This document shows, piece after piece, positions 11,102 to 23,300 of a stretch of DNA of 64,000 nucleotides; within the stretch, counting starts at the first letter, position 1, and the number at the start of each line of letters is the position of its first letter. The position numbers and the translations under genes were made by a program. Origin of the DNA: Diphasiastrum complanatum (taxonomy: Eukaryota; Streptophyta; Lycopodiopsida; Lycopodiales; Lycopodiaceae); the NCBI GenBank assembly GCA_029204225.1, contig CM055106.1:44493003-44557002 (forward strand), written 5' to 3'. The notes below the pieces were generated by a model. The model did not search any database. It was not told where the DNA came from and was given only the letters and a program-made list of their open reading frames with translations.

Positions 11102-11199
11102 GGTCACACACCATCCAAGGGGAGACATATATTAGTCCATCACTAGTCCAATCGGGAATACATTCGTCCTGAGACTGATGCGGCAAGTGTTTGCCTTAG

Positions 11200-11433
11200 C
11201 ACTCACCACGTGCTGAGTCTATATAATCACTTTAACCCTAACCTTAGCCCTAACCCTAGACCTAACCCTAAGGAGCTAGAGGTGTAAATTAGGTGTTTAT
11301 GTTTTTGGCTTTTTTGCCTCCAGCAGAGTCGTCTTCTATTCGACTTCTTTCTCTCTTTTTCTCGTATTTTTTGAGCACATGACATCCCGATCCTGCTCTT
11401 TTGCACTCAATTGCTCCCCAGAGCTCTGTGGCG
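11200..11433 (+). promoter_or_regulatory. Probable promoter and 5' leader of the cis-prenyltransferase gene
   Basis: A G-box core CACGTG lies at 11207-11212 and a TATA-like TCTATATAATC at 11218-11228. At 11232-11272 there is a run of telomere-like CCCTAA repeats (TAACCCTAACC, TAGCCCTAACCC, CCTAACCCTAAGG), which include the plant telo-box AACCCTAA. A CT-rich stretch (11334-11365) follows. The TATA position predicts a transcription start near 11250, inside the telomere-like run, and a leader of about 180 bases. Function is inferred from motif order only. Confidence 0.5.
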
Positions 11434-12273
11434 ATGGCGATGGGGAAGCATTTCTACTACGCTTACTTCCTGATCAAGAGATTGTTAGCGCAGTTGCTTG
11501 CATCGATCGCTGCAGTATTCACTCGGTTGGGTTTGAAGGTGCTGGCATCTGGCCCTGTTCCTGCCCACATAGCCATCATCATGGATGGGAACAGGAGGTT
11601 TGCAAGCCGCAGTCGTATAGACAAGAGAAGTGGACATGTGCTGGGGTATGAGCGCCTCATTCAGACTCTGGATAGTTGTTTGAAACTAGGAGTGAAGATT
11701 GTAACAGTATATGCATTTAGTATAGAAAATTTCCAGCGGTCTCCTGCAGAGGTCTCGGATTTGATGGAGCTGTTGCAGGATAAATTGGATCATCTTGTGT
11801 CAAAAGAGCAGTTGGTTAGAAGTTATGACGTTCAGGTTCGCATTTTAGGCGACTTAAGTCTTCTTCCAAAAGGGGTGAGAGAATCTGCTGAGAGAGCAAT
11901 GTTGGCTACAAATAACAACAAATCGACAGTATTGAATGTCTGCATAGCTTACACATCCACACATGAGATTGTGCAAGCAATCCAGAAAATCATGGATGAA
12001 AGGACACAGGACCAGCCGCATGATAAATTTATCACCAAAGAGGAGATTGATAGAAACCTATATACAGGACTATGCCCTCCTCCTGATATTTTATTAAGGA
12101 CTTCAGGAGAGACGAGGCTAAGCAACTACCTCCTATGGCAGTGCTCCAATTCATATATGTGTTTCTGCAATGCATTATGGCCTGAGTTCTCTTTTTGGCA
12201 TCTATCTTGGATGATTCTAAAATATCAAAGGGCTTACCCTTTCTTGCCCAGGCAGCAAAGACCATCTTTCTAA
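11434..12273 (+). CDS. CPT: Cis-prenyltransferase (dehydrodolichyl diphosphate synthase family)
   Basis: The family adds isopentenyl diphosphate units in cis to farnesyl diphosphate, making the polyprenyl diphosphate precursor of dolichol at the ER. The start chosen is the ATG at 11434 in a good context (GCGATGGCG); an in-frame TTG lies upstream. The product is 279 residues. After a hydrophobic N-terminal segment (residues 8-40), the conserved regions appear in order: HIAIIMDGNRRFA (45-57, with catalytic Asp51), GHVLGYERL (67-75), YAFSIENFQRS (93-103), RILGDLSLLP (136-145), NVCIAYTSTHEI (168-179), PPDILLRTSGETRLSNYLLW (216-235) and LWPEFSFW (248-255). Length is close to the usual ~290-300. 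There is no intron. In the RTSGE block Asn replaces the common Asp (LSNY for LSDF), and the extreme C-terminus lacks the RxG motif of the NgBR/Lew1-type partner, as expected for the catalytic subunit. It probably needs that partner for activity. Confidence 0.93.
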   Translation: MAMGKHFYYAYFLIKRLLAQLLASIAAVFTRLGLKVLASGPVPAHIAIIMDGNRRFASRSRIDKRSGHVLGYERLIQTLDSCLKLGVKIVTVYAFSIENFQRSPAEVSDLMELLQDKLDHLVSKEQLVRSYDVQVRILGDLSLLPKGVRESAERAMLATNNNKSTVLNVCIAYTSTHEIVQAIQKIMDERTQDQPHDKFITKEEIDRNLYTGLCPPPDILLRTSGETRLSNYLLWQCSNSYMCFCNALWPEFSFWHLSWMILKYQRAYPFLPRQQRPSF

Positions 12274-14399
12274 TGCTATCATTTTTGCGTGAGCAGTTTC
12301 ATACGCTGTCTGATAAAGCAAAATCATCATTAAGGGCAAGTTAAGTTTTCCGAAGACCTTATGTTCTTCATATTTATCTTTTTCTATTAGTCAATTTTGG
12401 TAGTAACTATTCAAAGAAATCAATTGCAGTAGAGTTCAGAATGTTCTATTTCATGTAATAAATTCAAAGCAAGCTGTTTGATTCAGCTGTACGACATGCA
12501 CTATTGTGCAGGAAATCAACAAGAGTATGCCCTTCTTGTCGCAAAACATGAGAATTAAAATGCTTTGCAGCATTAGCTTTTGTGAAAAGCTTCCATGAAT
12601 CTATTAGTTCATTTTTCAGGACTTTAACCTCCTTATATATCAGAATATCCAGCGTTATGTCTCAAAAAATTGTTTATATTTCTAAATTAATTTATTAGGA
12701 CTTTTATTTGTAGCCAAGTTGGAGGATATAGAGTGAACATAACTCTATGATCTATTGAACAAGATTGTGATATTCATTGTTGATGTAGTCTTGATATCCT
12801 TTACATGTTCTAAGTCTATTGGTATCAATTTTGTGTGAATCTGTTTGATCTTGAATGTTGTTGATGTGATTCTGTCCTTCATTGTTATAGTCTCAGATCT
12901 CTAGGCTTGTAAGTTTGGATGTATGTGATCAATCATATCAATAGCCAATCTTGGGTAAATATTAAACATCACATACCACGAAAAACTTTGCCAAAGGATT
13001 CCACCCGCTCACAAATGTGTTGTATAGCAATTTGCTATGATTTTGAGCTACATAGGTATGGAAATTGTCCAATTAGATTCTACCCAAACCTCGCACAAAG
13101 TCACCTGCCATCAAATGATTGCGGCATAGAAGACGATCTGGAATATAGTAAAAATTGCCAATGAAACTATGTGCAAAATTGTCTCAAATGGTGCTATCAG
13201 TGTGGTACTTATGCATGTGACTAACTACTATCAACATGAATCTAGGTAAAGCTCTTGTAAGATCCAAGTACAGATCGATTTTCTATCTTACCAATCTATA
13301 GCTTTCATGCATGCATGCCATTTATTTGTGCAGATCTGGACTCACTCAAATCCTTGGGATACAAGCTGTAAATTAACCACTATGCAAGACCCATATCCTT
13401 GTAGGTGTTACAAGTTGTTAGTGCTTACTGTCTTGAAATTCACAAGACATTCATAATGCTTAAAGCCTCTAATATATAACTGCTACAGTGGACTAGACTT
13501 GCTTTGCATTCTACCACAAACCAGAAATAGATAAATAGGCATGATTTCTGATTTATTAAAGTGCTTCCAGGGACCAAATGCTGAGCTGTTCTACTGCTCA
13601 GAAGCTGAGGTATTCTATTGCCGAATCTGTGTTGCAATCCCAAAAACCATCAACACTCACCTTGTGAAAGATCAGCACTCAAGTTGGGCAAGAGTTGTGA
13701 AGAAAATTCCAACGCTAACTGATCTCGCACGTGAATACTTGGTTGACTGTGGCAGCTTCTTGGGGTTTGGTCAGCAATTAACATAGATCAGGTAATAGAA
13801 ACTGTGTAATTAATTTAGAGATGTAAATGTACTTTCTGCCTCAATTGCATGCAGGTAGTGTACATGATGCGTGAGGTGTCAAGAAAATTGCCTCACAATG
13901 GCACACACTACTGGCTACAAGATGAGAAAAAAGATAGCTTAACAGCTTGTGTTTTCAGATCTTTTTCTTGCACATATCGTTACTGCTTGATATAATCTTA
14001 ACAGGGGATTTAATTGTCCGATTGTCAGTCCATACTAGACACAAGATTCATCTTGAAAGAACACATATACCATAACTTTTGTTTTCACATTCAATTTAAA
14101 GTTACTAAGCATGCACTAATAATAAAATTAGATTTAGTTAATCATTTCACTAGTTATGATTTCCTTTCATACGGGGTCCATCCAGAATTAGCCTAATTCA
14201 TAACTTTTCTGCTGATGCATATAATAAATTCCATTGTCAACAGGATCATGCATAATTTTGATTCTATACATGCAACCATTTCAGTAAAATATGTAAATGA
14301 AAAATCACCTTTCATATATTGCTTATAGAACCAATAGACCATTAACTTGTTTACATACATCACATGAATGACGTAAACAAAAATTGGTAGACCAATTTC
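12274..14399. other. 3' region of the prenyltransferase gene, then unannotated sequence
   Basis: An AATAAA signal lies at 12457-12462. Beyond it no known domain is visible. An open frame at 13541-13786 (containing FYCSEAEVFYCRICVA and IPTLTDLAREYLVDCGSF) reads more protein-like than its surroundings. It is followed at about 13855 by a possible acceptor and VVYMMREVSRKLPHN. I do not recognise it and cannot support a gene model. Confidence 0.3.
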
Positions 14400-15440
14400 T
14401 TGGCAAATCGCTTGTAAAGGACCACCACCTGAGTTGTGCTTTTGTGCACAAACAATAGCGATGCCATTCCTTTCAATGGTTGGTGAACTTCGAATCACGA
14501 TCACTCACTATGTCCCTTGTAATCTGTAAAGCCTAAGACAAGTGTTTCACAAATGTTTGAGCTAAATCAGAAGCATTCACGGTGGTCTTTACTAGAATAA
14601 ACATAGCCAATTTGGTCAAACCGTCGAAAATTACCCAAAATGCAACATTTTGCCTATTTGTTTTCTGTAATCCAACCACTAAATCCATTGAAATACTATT
14701 CCATTTTTTAATTTGAAATATTCAATGAATGTAATAGACTTCTAGCTTTAAGATGTTCCATCTTATTAAATTATTATTGGTCACACTTAACGACATAGGA
14801 TTCTACAAAGGGTTTAAGTTTTCCCAAGAAAAATCCTTCACACCAAATCGTATACGATGTACGCATGGATGCCCTGCACAAGGTGAGTCATGGTACTCAT
14901 AAAGAATTTTCTTATTAATATCGATCCTCATAGGGCATGCATATCTTCCCTTTTTTGAACAAAAGTCCATTGTGGATAGAGAAGTCATCAACACCTCTAA
15001 TCTTCTCTCCAGATTGATCACCTTATATGCTACTCTCGATTGCTAGAATTCTTAACCAAATTGGTCCAAAATGCTGGTCTTTCTCACAAACACCTCTTTG
15101 GGAAAGCTAGAAATCTGTGTTGATCTTGGTGAAGGAAAGTTTGTTTACTTCACTAATTCAATTAATGCATCCACTACTCGATTGGTGGTTCATTTTATAT
15201 AATGCACCTCAAAGTCGAATTCCTACACGAGTTCCCATCGGGCCTTACGACCTCTTAGATCATTTTGATTACAAAAATATTTTAAAGGTTGGTGATTTGT
15301 GTTCATCATGAGCTTATTACATACAAATTTTATCTCCATGAGTTCAAAGCATGGATCATCGCAAAAAGCTCTTTTTCTTGAATAGCATATTTTGCTTGCA
15401 CATCTAAAAAATTTCTACTTTCAAAAGCAATATGTGAAGA
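14400..15440 (-). pseudogene. Decayed Gypsy pol fragment: RNase H, integrase zinc domain, integrase core
   Basis: On the minus strand the segments follow Gypsy order. RNase H remains lie near 15360-15440 (AKYAIQEKELFAMIHALNSW). The H2C2 integrase domain lies at 14803-15000 (KKGRYACPMR, ILYEYHDSPCAGHPCVHRIR). The integrase core lies at 14490-14720 (NSISMDLVVGL, VIFDGLTKLAMF, then IVSDRDSKFTNH). Multiple stops and frameshifts break it, and no LTR was found. It belongs to a Gypsy insertion distinct from the one at 1-6690. Confidence 0.75.
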
Positions 15441-15653
15441 TCACACCAAGGTACAGCTTACAATACACCATAATACACTGTGGAGCTAAACCGTCCAGTC
15501 AGCTCGAGATTAAAGGCTCTGAGAGCCTCACCCCCATGCCATAGTAAGTGAATATTGAAGAGACAAGGTGATTGGTAACCAAGACCATCACAACGAGAAT
15601 GTAGATGGGCGATTTCACATAGGATTATAGAGTCTTCAGGGGTATATGCATGA

Positions 15654-16657
15654 TGTTGGATTTATTCCTCTACTCTCCTAAAGCCCATGTTAATCTAGTT
15701 CCATTCATATTGCTGCAGTTTTACATGCATTGTCGCACAGTCTACAGAAATACTCTTATCGAAGACAGGCAAGAGAATGGCAGTCCGACTTGTCGAAGTT
15801 ACTTGACTTGTCGGAGTTGGCCGAACTATCGGGGAAGACCGACTTGGCCGACTTATCGGGGAGTCCGACTTATCGACTCAACCGACTATCGTTGAGGACT
15901 ATCAAACAACTATCCCGACTTTATTGACTATCGGTAGAGACACGCTCAACTCCAAATAGTCAAAGCCTTCACGCCCACTTCCTGTACTGTGCAACTACTT
16001 GGACAATGATAGCAATAGCCACGATCTATTCCAGACAGCACAATAACTCCATGCCACCTTCTTGTACATACATCTGCACAAATGTAAATTGTTTATAGTT
16101 GATCATTATAATCAATTAGTTAATCAAGTAGATTACAACCAGACGAGATAGGCTGATTTGATATACGCTCGAGCACTCATAGACGCTGAGACGAAAACTT
16201 ATCAGAGACTAACACAATAGATGCTTTCAAGCATTGATTCTTTTTTTCAAACTGATTGTCAAAATAAGCTCATAGCTGTTACAGATCGTAGTTAGTTTTG
16301 TGAACATGCGGTTTCATTCACTATTGTCTTGTGCTCACCAGCATCATCTGACTTGTATTTCTATACATTCAATTTGAATAAATTACTGTTTGGTTTTGCG
16401 TTCAGATTTTGTCAATGTTGCATGAATTCCACTTTCTATCTGACTCTATTATTGCTTTGTCTGATTGTCTGCTCTTCCGCTTCTGCATAAATGCAATTGA
16501 GCTCTACTTTGTGTTCGCCTACTATTGTAGTAGTGCACTCACCGAGGGAATCGGTCAACCACTACTTTTGCGCAGTAGTAGAATCGTTTTGATCCGATTG
16601 TTTGACCTATCGATCAATCACGGATTCATCTGAATCCACATCAAATTTTCTTCGACA
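15654..16657 (+). repeat. 5' LTR of an old Copia element
   Basis: It starts TGTTGGATTTATTCC and ends CTTCGACA, directly before TGGTATTACTACTC, a degenerate form of the TGGTATCAGAGC primer site. The start and the block ACAGTCTACAGAAATAC match the sequence from 19466 (ACTCTACAGAAATAC there). Positions 15790-15920 hold about eight copies of a short motif GACTTRTCGG / GACTATCGG. Confidence 0.75.
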
Positions 16658-16846
16658 TGGTATTACTACTCTCTGATTCTTTTATTTGATACTCACAATG
16701 TAACAGAGAGTAATAGCTTGATAAGCTTCTCACAGAACTTGGTTCTTGCATCCAATAGAACATTTGTTTTCTTGTTTTGTAAGTTGCATTAGATTTTCAC
16801 TCTTAAGTCACTGATAGTTATTACTATTACCTAGACTAACTTCCAC

Positions 16847-17570
16847 ATGGATTCCCAAGAGAAAGTTAGTCCCATCGTGCACAAGCTTGATAGATCCAAC
16901 TACCATCTGTGGAAATTTAAGATGAAAACTGTGCTAATGGCTAAGGAGTTGTATGATGTTGTCACAGGTGCAAAGGCAAGACCCAAAGCAAACGACACTG
17001 CAATCTCCAGATGGAAGCTAAAGGATGGCAAAGCCTCCGCGTTGATCATCTTCCTCAACATCTCAGACACACAAATCAGCCATGTGTCTAAAGCTCATAC
17101 CTCCAAGAAAGTCTAGGACATCTTGAGCACCCTGTATGAAGTGAGCGACGTAGCTTCCAAGCTACATCTCAGGAGAAAATTCTTCTCCCTCAAGGTGAAA
17201 AACGATGATTCTTTACAAAATCACATCAACCAATTCAAGAACCTGCTACAGCAAATGGTCATTGTCGGATCTGTCATAGACGATCAAGATGCAATAATGT
17301 CGCTACTTTCAAGCTTGCCAATATCGTATGATAACTGGGTGATGATGATCACCACACACCCAGAGTTGACTCTATCACAAGTCCTTACAATGTTGTTGTA
17401 GGAAGAGACAAGAATAAATAAATATTCTAGTTCTTCTATTGTCGACTCTCAAAAGTCGACACAGAATCGTCAAGAGCAGTCGAAGTTGTCGACAAAGAAA
17501 AAGATGTTCTGCAGATACTACAAACGAACTAACCACAAGCAAAATTACAAAGTTAGAACACAAAGTAGAA
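16847..17570 (+). pseudogene. Copia gag remnant
   Basis: Starts MDSQEKVSPIVHKLDRSNYH at 16847 and follows the UBN2/Retrotran_gag_2 pattern (WKFKMKTVLMAKELYDVV), with a TAG at 17114-17116 and another stop near 17399-17401. The zinc knuckle survives only as CRYYKRTNHKQNYK near 17511, with the second and last Cys changed to Tyr. The protease has been lost: the frame passes directly to GAG-pre-integrase residues (GKILALGKRHGYLHKL) near 17610-17660. Confidence 0.75.
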
Positions 17571-17739
17571 TTTGAATTAGATCAATGCAAAGTAGTCGAT
17601 AGGACAGGCAAGATCCTAGCACTCGGAAAGAGACATGGATATTTGCACAAATTAAGTCATTGTTTTTTGCCTCTAGTCAGGCTCTCAGTACATCTGTATA
17701 GATCAATAAAAGTTTACTTTGGCATTATATACTTGGTCA

Positions 17740-18545
17740 CTTGAATCATTTTTCTATACAGCACATGTCTAAGCAGTCTATTGTACTTGATCTCAACTAT
17801 CCAGATAGGAAAGTCGAATTACCTGTCTGTCAAGACTGTATAATCGATAAATAGGCTAGAAATTTTTTTAGATCAAGCCATCAGCATTTTGCTAGAGGAT
17901 TGTTAGATATTGTACATACAAACATTTTTGGACCAATGCAAAATCTTTTATTGAAGGATGCAAAGTATTTTATCACTTTTATTGATGAATTTTCTAGAAG
18001 GACAATGGGTACTTCATCAAGAAGAAATCCGAAACTTTCAAGAAAGAAACTGGTAAAAGAATCAAAGCCCTGAGGTCCGACAATGGTGGAGAGTATATCT
18101 CTACTAAATTCAAGGAGTACTACCAAAGCCAAGGCATTGAACAGCACTTCGTCACTCCCTATTCGCCTCAGTCTACGGCTTAGTGATTGGAAGAATCGTA
18201 CCTTGGTAGAGTCAGCCAAATGCATGCTGGCACACGCATCATTGCCAAAGAGTTTATGGGCTGAAGCTGTTTGCACTACAGCTTACATTCAAAACAAATG
18301 TTCGACTAAGGCCCTCTCAGCCAAAACACCCCATGAGGTTTGGATAGGACCTAAGCCTTCAATGAAGAACCTACGAGTATTTGGTTGCATCGCATACACG
18401 TAGATCCCGAATGAGACAAGGAAGAAATTCGACTTTCAAAGTCTAAAGACCATCTTGATCAGTTACACTTCTTTTGACAACACCTACAAGCTATACGATG
18501 TCGATACCAAATTCTATTCAACAGGGTCACTGTCTTTATTGAGGA
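17740..18545 (+). pseudogene. Copia integrase remnant
   Basis: The zinc part is visible (HLNHFS, QHMSK, CQDC). The core begins LLDIVHTNIFGPM, where Asn replaces the first catalytic Asp of VHTD. LRSDNGGEY keeps the second Asp. After a frameshift, DWKNRTLVESAKCMLAHA and LRVFGCIAYT complete the domain. One key residue is lost and several stops are present, so the enzyme is dead. Confidence 0.8.
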
Positions 18546-18769
18546 TCGGTTATCGACTTCAAAGGCAAGGATAAATTTCCATGCAAACCTTCAACAACAC
18601 CTGCCACCGACACGACAGTTCGAGCCTCAGACTCCATCGTGCCGACAATCAACCAGCTATTCGATAGCGTATCAAAGGAAGACATTGTTGTTCCTCAACA
18701 ACAACCCTCGGCAACAACCCGACCAAGGAATGGATCATCAGTTGACGCAACCTCCAAGAAGATTGAACC

Positions 18770-19465
18770 GAGTGCGCACACATCCCACAAGGTATATTAA
18801 TGAGTATGTCTGTCTTTTGATTCAGGAACCAACTACAGTCGAAAAGACACTTATCCAACTAGACTCCAATCTTTGGAGAGAAGCAATGGACATAGAGTAT
18901 TCCTCTCTGATCAAGAACCGGACATGGTCATTGGTTGTCGGCAACAATCTTATCGATTGCAAATGAGTCTTCAAGATCAAGTATAAAGTTGACATGAGTA
19001 TTGACCACAGGAAGGCCAGACTAGTAGCCAGAGAATTTTCTCAGATCCCAAACATCGACTACAATGAGACTTTCAGTCCAGTAGTCAAGCATTCATCGAT
19101 CCGAGTCCTCTTATCATTTGCTGCTTCGGCCACCTCGAAGTACATCGATTCGATTTATAGATAGCTTATCTAAATGGAGTTATAGAAGAAGACATTTACA
19201 TGATACAGCCTGAGGGATACATTCTCGAAGGTATGAAGAATCATGTCTGTAAACTCCACAAGGCACTTTATGGCTTGAAACAATCAACAAGAGCTTGGAT
19301 TCAGAGGATCAACTCATTTCTCATCTAGCATGATTTCAAACTAAGCACTAGCGATTCTTATTTTTATTTCAAGTCAGTGCAGCATTCCTTCATTATCATC
19401 AATTTGTATGTTGACGACACGTTACTTTTCAGCAATAGTACCGATCAAGTGAAGGATGCTAAACA
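18770..19465 (+). pseudogene. Copia reverse transcriptase remnant
   Basis: WREAMDIEYSSLIKNRTWSL opens the domain. KARLVAREFSQ and YNETFSPVVKHSSIRVLLS follow, and YVDD survives in LYVDDTLLFS-like sequence near 19408-19430. Stops interrupt the frame, and the coding is truncated at the 3' LTR with no RNase H. Confidence 0.8.
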
Positions 19466-19846
19466 TGTTGGATTTATATCCTCTCCATCCCTATTGCTTT
19501 GCTAATCTAGATCTATTCACTAGTTGTTGTAAATACTTGTACAGTCGCATACTCTACAGAAATACACTTGTTTTTTGACAGTCTGCGAAAATACAAATTA
19601 ATCAATGACAGTATTTCCCCGATTGTTTGGACACCTTCGACTATTCGGTCATCCTTGATTATTCGGCCATCTTAGATTGTTCGACCATACTCGATCGGCC
19701 ATACTTGATAGTTCGACCATCTCAGACCACCTGACCAGATTCGATTATTCGCCCATCCTCCAACAATCAGCCGCAATCCAACTATCGGTGGATCAACAAG
19801 TACATTGAATCACGACATGGTAGAATCTTTAACAGAATCATATAAT
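19466..19846 (+). repeat. 3' LTR of the old Copia element, left part
   Basis: Starts TGTTGGATTTATATCC, matching the 5' LTR start, and is cut by the LARD insertion. Its last five bases (19842-19846, ATAAT) form the target duplication of that insertion. Confidence 0.7.
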
Positions 19847-20319
19847 AGTTAGAAATCAAAGTTAATCTGATATACATTTTATCTAAGCTCTAAATGTGAT
19901 GATGTAATTGGTGTACAATTTATTTGGTTTACTGTGTATGGTTGTGTTCGGGACGTGACCCGTTAGGATATATTGATCAGGCACTGATCCCGTAGACGGC
20001 TACTTGGGTTAGCCGGGTAGCCACACATAGGAAGAATTAGCATGTACAAAGTTATTTACAGTACTTGCTATACTTGGGGGCATGTCCCAAGCTTGTCAGT
20101 CGAATTTGGCCATATTGGGCCCAACCTTAGTTTGACAGGTGGTAGGCCAATTTTAGGACACCTGCCTTTTCATGCAGTATGTGAATACTCTATATGTACA
20201 ATGTTTCTTTGTAATATAATAACTTTTGTTATGCCATCTTTGAGAGCTTGTGAGGAGTGGTTATGGTGATTGTGTGATGTAACCTGCATACTGCACTAGA
20301 ACCTAACAGAATTTCAACT
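19847..20319 (+). repeat. 5' LTR of the LARD element
   Basis: 473 bp. It differs from the 3' LTR mainly by a 17-bp length difference around TACTCTATATGTACAATG. The termini AGTTAGAAAT and ATTTCAACT are near-perfect inverted repeats of each other, but the outermost bases are AG...CT rather than TG...CA. Confidence 0.9.
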
Positions 20320-20331
20320 TGGTATCAGAGC
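20320..20331 (+). other. Primer-binding site of the LARD element
   Basis: TGGTATCAGAGC, touching the left LTR; initiator tRNA-Met type. Confidence 0.9.
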
Positions 20332-23300
20332 ATCAGGGTGTTGCAGGTATGCACGATCCGGTGGACCTATGGGATAGCGTCTTTCACCAGGAGAAATAGC
20401 ACTCAAAGCGTCTCAGGAGAGAGGACTCCATACGAGGTATAGGCAGTCCGGATGGTAGGAGACAGCAAAGTTCCTTCCATCGGAGCTTTGGGGAAGATCA
20501 GAACGATCGTCGTAGGTGGATTCCAGGGAGAATTCACGGAGAAACTTGCAGTTTCGGTGGTTTTGGGGAAATCATTGGTGGTGGCTTCATGATTCATTGT
20601 GTGGACACCGTTTGGCGTAACGGGGCTTGCAAAAAGTTTGCAAAGAGCAGTGATGAAGAGCCATAGCAATTTACAGAAATCGATTGGGTGGAAACAGAGG
20701 AAATTTAAAAAATTTCCAGTTTTGTGGGGTGTTGATGGTTTGGAATGAAAACCAGTGTGTTTGCAGTCGATACCGCACCAATTGACAAGCCGTAAATTGT
20801 GTTACTGAGTTGGAGGTAGGGTGACCTCAGCCATATAGGAGCTGCAAGTGGAAGCTCGGGGAAAGCCTGAGAAATGCCCAAGAACTCTTCTTCCTCATAG
20901 GGTTAGGGTTTACAGCCTGAAAGAGCTGGATCTTTCTCCATGCTAGACATATTTTGGATCTGTAAAGTGCTCCAGAAGGGCATTTTGATGGGGCGACCCT
21001 GTCCTCAAACGGCCATGGACAGCCATGCTCCAGGCAGATCGATGGAACCAGTCGATTGATGGCTGGAAAGCTTTTGAAACCCTAGCTATGGAGGTGAATT
21101 ATGGAAGAAGAGAGAGACGAAGGAGGCCGCGGGCCAGTCGCGCGCGTCCAACGGAGATTGAAGCACAGTGCCTTCAAGTGAGCAGCGGCTAGAGGGACCT
21201 GGGTCAGTGCGCAGTTGGGTTTGTGACCACTAGATATTGATCCATCGCGGTGGAAGGTCGTGATAGACTGTTCAAGGAGCAATATCCACCACCGGATAGA
21301 GGGCCACCATCGGATGATGAATGAAGAGGGTCCATGAAAAATTGAAGGGTCACTTTGGGCATAAAATGCTCTTTTTTGAAAAATTGAAGGGACCCGAAGG
21401 GGGCAAAAAATGCTCTTTCTTCATTAAAAATTCTCAGAATGAAAATACAGTTCATTTTGCAAGGGCAAATGGCAAAGGGGGTAACTATAGCTAGAGGGCA
21501 CCTTTTTTGGCCATCCTTGGGCCAAAATGACCCATGAAACTGGCTGATCAGAGCCAGCGGACAGAGCAATGTCACAGAGCAAGGAGAAACTTGTTTCGGG
21601 GTGTTTTCCACCATTCTATTGAGCAGAGTGCGGGTGACCTAGTGATGGGCTACATTCGCTATTTGGGTACCGTAGGGCCAAATTTGGGACGCTTTTTGGC
21701 TGGTGAAACCTGCTACAGGGCGGTACAATGAGCCATTATTGCTTTGGAATCATTATTACTTATTCCTGACAGGGTAACAGTGTGTTTGGAGGCAGTAAAT
21801 GCAGTATGGGAGCGAATGGTAGCGAAATTGTGTGGAGAAAGCTAGTTTTGGCGACGGAAGTGCAGTTTGGCGTCATGACTACTCATCGTTGGCGACAATT
21901 TTGAGAGGGCAAGCAATCACAGGTGAGAAATAGGCATGGTATGACAATTACAGGTGAAAATGTCTTGTGATCAGGTGCAACTTTTGGAGTTAGAACCAAA
22001 CAATGTCAAGTGGCATTTGGGAGAACGCTCTCACAGGCATGATCGGCAGTGGCATTGTCGAGTCAGGTGATAGCTGCATTGACACACGCATCTGTAGCTT
22101 AGAAATTTCTCGTTCGGAGGGAAATATGGGCTAGCTTGGAGGTACACACATTTTGGTGGTCATAGGTGATGGAAGCGAAGGTGGTGCCAGTTGGAAGCCA
22201 TTGGGCAAGATAGCGGACTTGCATTGGACAAGCTATGTGTGGGACATGCAGAGGATGAAGAACGGGTCCATAATCACATTTGGATGCTCTTGGTGAGTAG
22301 TGAGTGTGATGATTTTGCGGTTTTACAGTCGATAAGTCAATTTTGATCAAGCCATTGTAGCTGTGGAGCAGTGTATCAGGTTTCTCATTGAGGAGATACA
22401 CTTCAACTGCCAGTTTGGGTAAGTCAAGTCAATTTGTCTGGGTGTAGATCTTTGGGCCATGGAAGATCTCACAGGTTCACTTGGAGGGATACTATCATGC
22501 ACAGTCATGTGAAAGACCTTGATGGTGGCTTTGGGGTTCACATCTCAGTGTATTCTCAGGGAGTGGTTTGGAACCATTCACAGGAGCAGCTTGGAGCTAG
22601 CTTGGGGGAATACAGGTGGGCACTACAGGGTAGATGCTCAGATCATTGTGATCAGGGATGGCATTGAGATACTTGGTAGGGATAGCACTGCAAGATGACA
22701 TGGGATGATCATCAGGGGGCGGCTATTTCATATTGGACTTGAGTCATTGGCATGGAAAAGACTTACAGGTGGGATTCATGATGGAATTAGAACACTGCAA
22801 ACACAAATGGACAAAGCGTGAAGCTTTGAGAGCCAGCTCTAGGTTGGAGAGCTGATGGAGATCGCACGGGGTGTGATTGGAGGGCAAACACTATGATGGG
22901 TGTTTTGCTAGCGATCTACTGCAGGGGACATTGATGGTGAGGACTTCATGGTGTGCTCATTTGGGAGTACAGGTTGGCATTACATCAAGGGGCCAGTTTT
23001 GGACATTGGCATCGATGGGGAGGCATCTACCATCACGACGTGGATAAGCTATCTATAGCTTTCATGCAGTTGGTTGTATTTGCACAAGTGTTGAAATTTC
23101 CATGGTGCAGATTCTCAGGTAGTGAGATTAGGGATAAGCCTAGAGGAAGTCACTCAGAGCCATATACCTCAGTATGATCAGGGAGACAGTAGTCTCGGGG
23201 TCCCATGAGTGGCGACTCAAGGATATGCTTGTGGTGGCATGGTGTCGGGTGGCACATAGCCAGGGAGAGCAAGCAGATGCTTGGAGCCAGGTGGAGCAGG

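Larger units (their letters stand above)
15654..19846 (+). mobile_element. Old, decayed Copia retrotransposon (3' LTR split by a later insertion)
   Basis: Plus-strand element with 5' LTR at 15654-16657, gag, integrase and RT remnants in order, and a 3' LTR starting at 19466. The 3' LTR is interrupted at 19846 by the LARD element, and the remainder should continue from 25255. There it is too diverged to delimit. Many stops and frameshifts make it inactive. Confidence 0.75.

Noticed and set aside
11232-11272. Telomere-like repeats as a chromosome end
   Set aside because: Only about 40 bp, degenerate, and followed by ordinary genic sequence on both sides.
11401-11433. An 11-residue N-terminal extension of the prenyltransferase
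   Set aside because: It begins with TTG rather than ATG. The first ATG, in good context, is at 11434.
13541-13786. Protein-like open frame with several Cys residues
   Set aside because: No family recognised, the start is arbitrary, and the downstream segment at 13855 could not be joined by convincing splice sites. Kept only as a note in the 12274-14399 entry.
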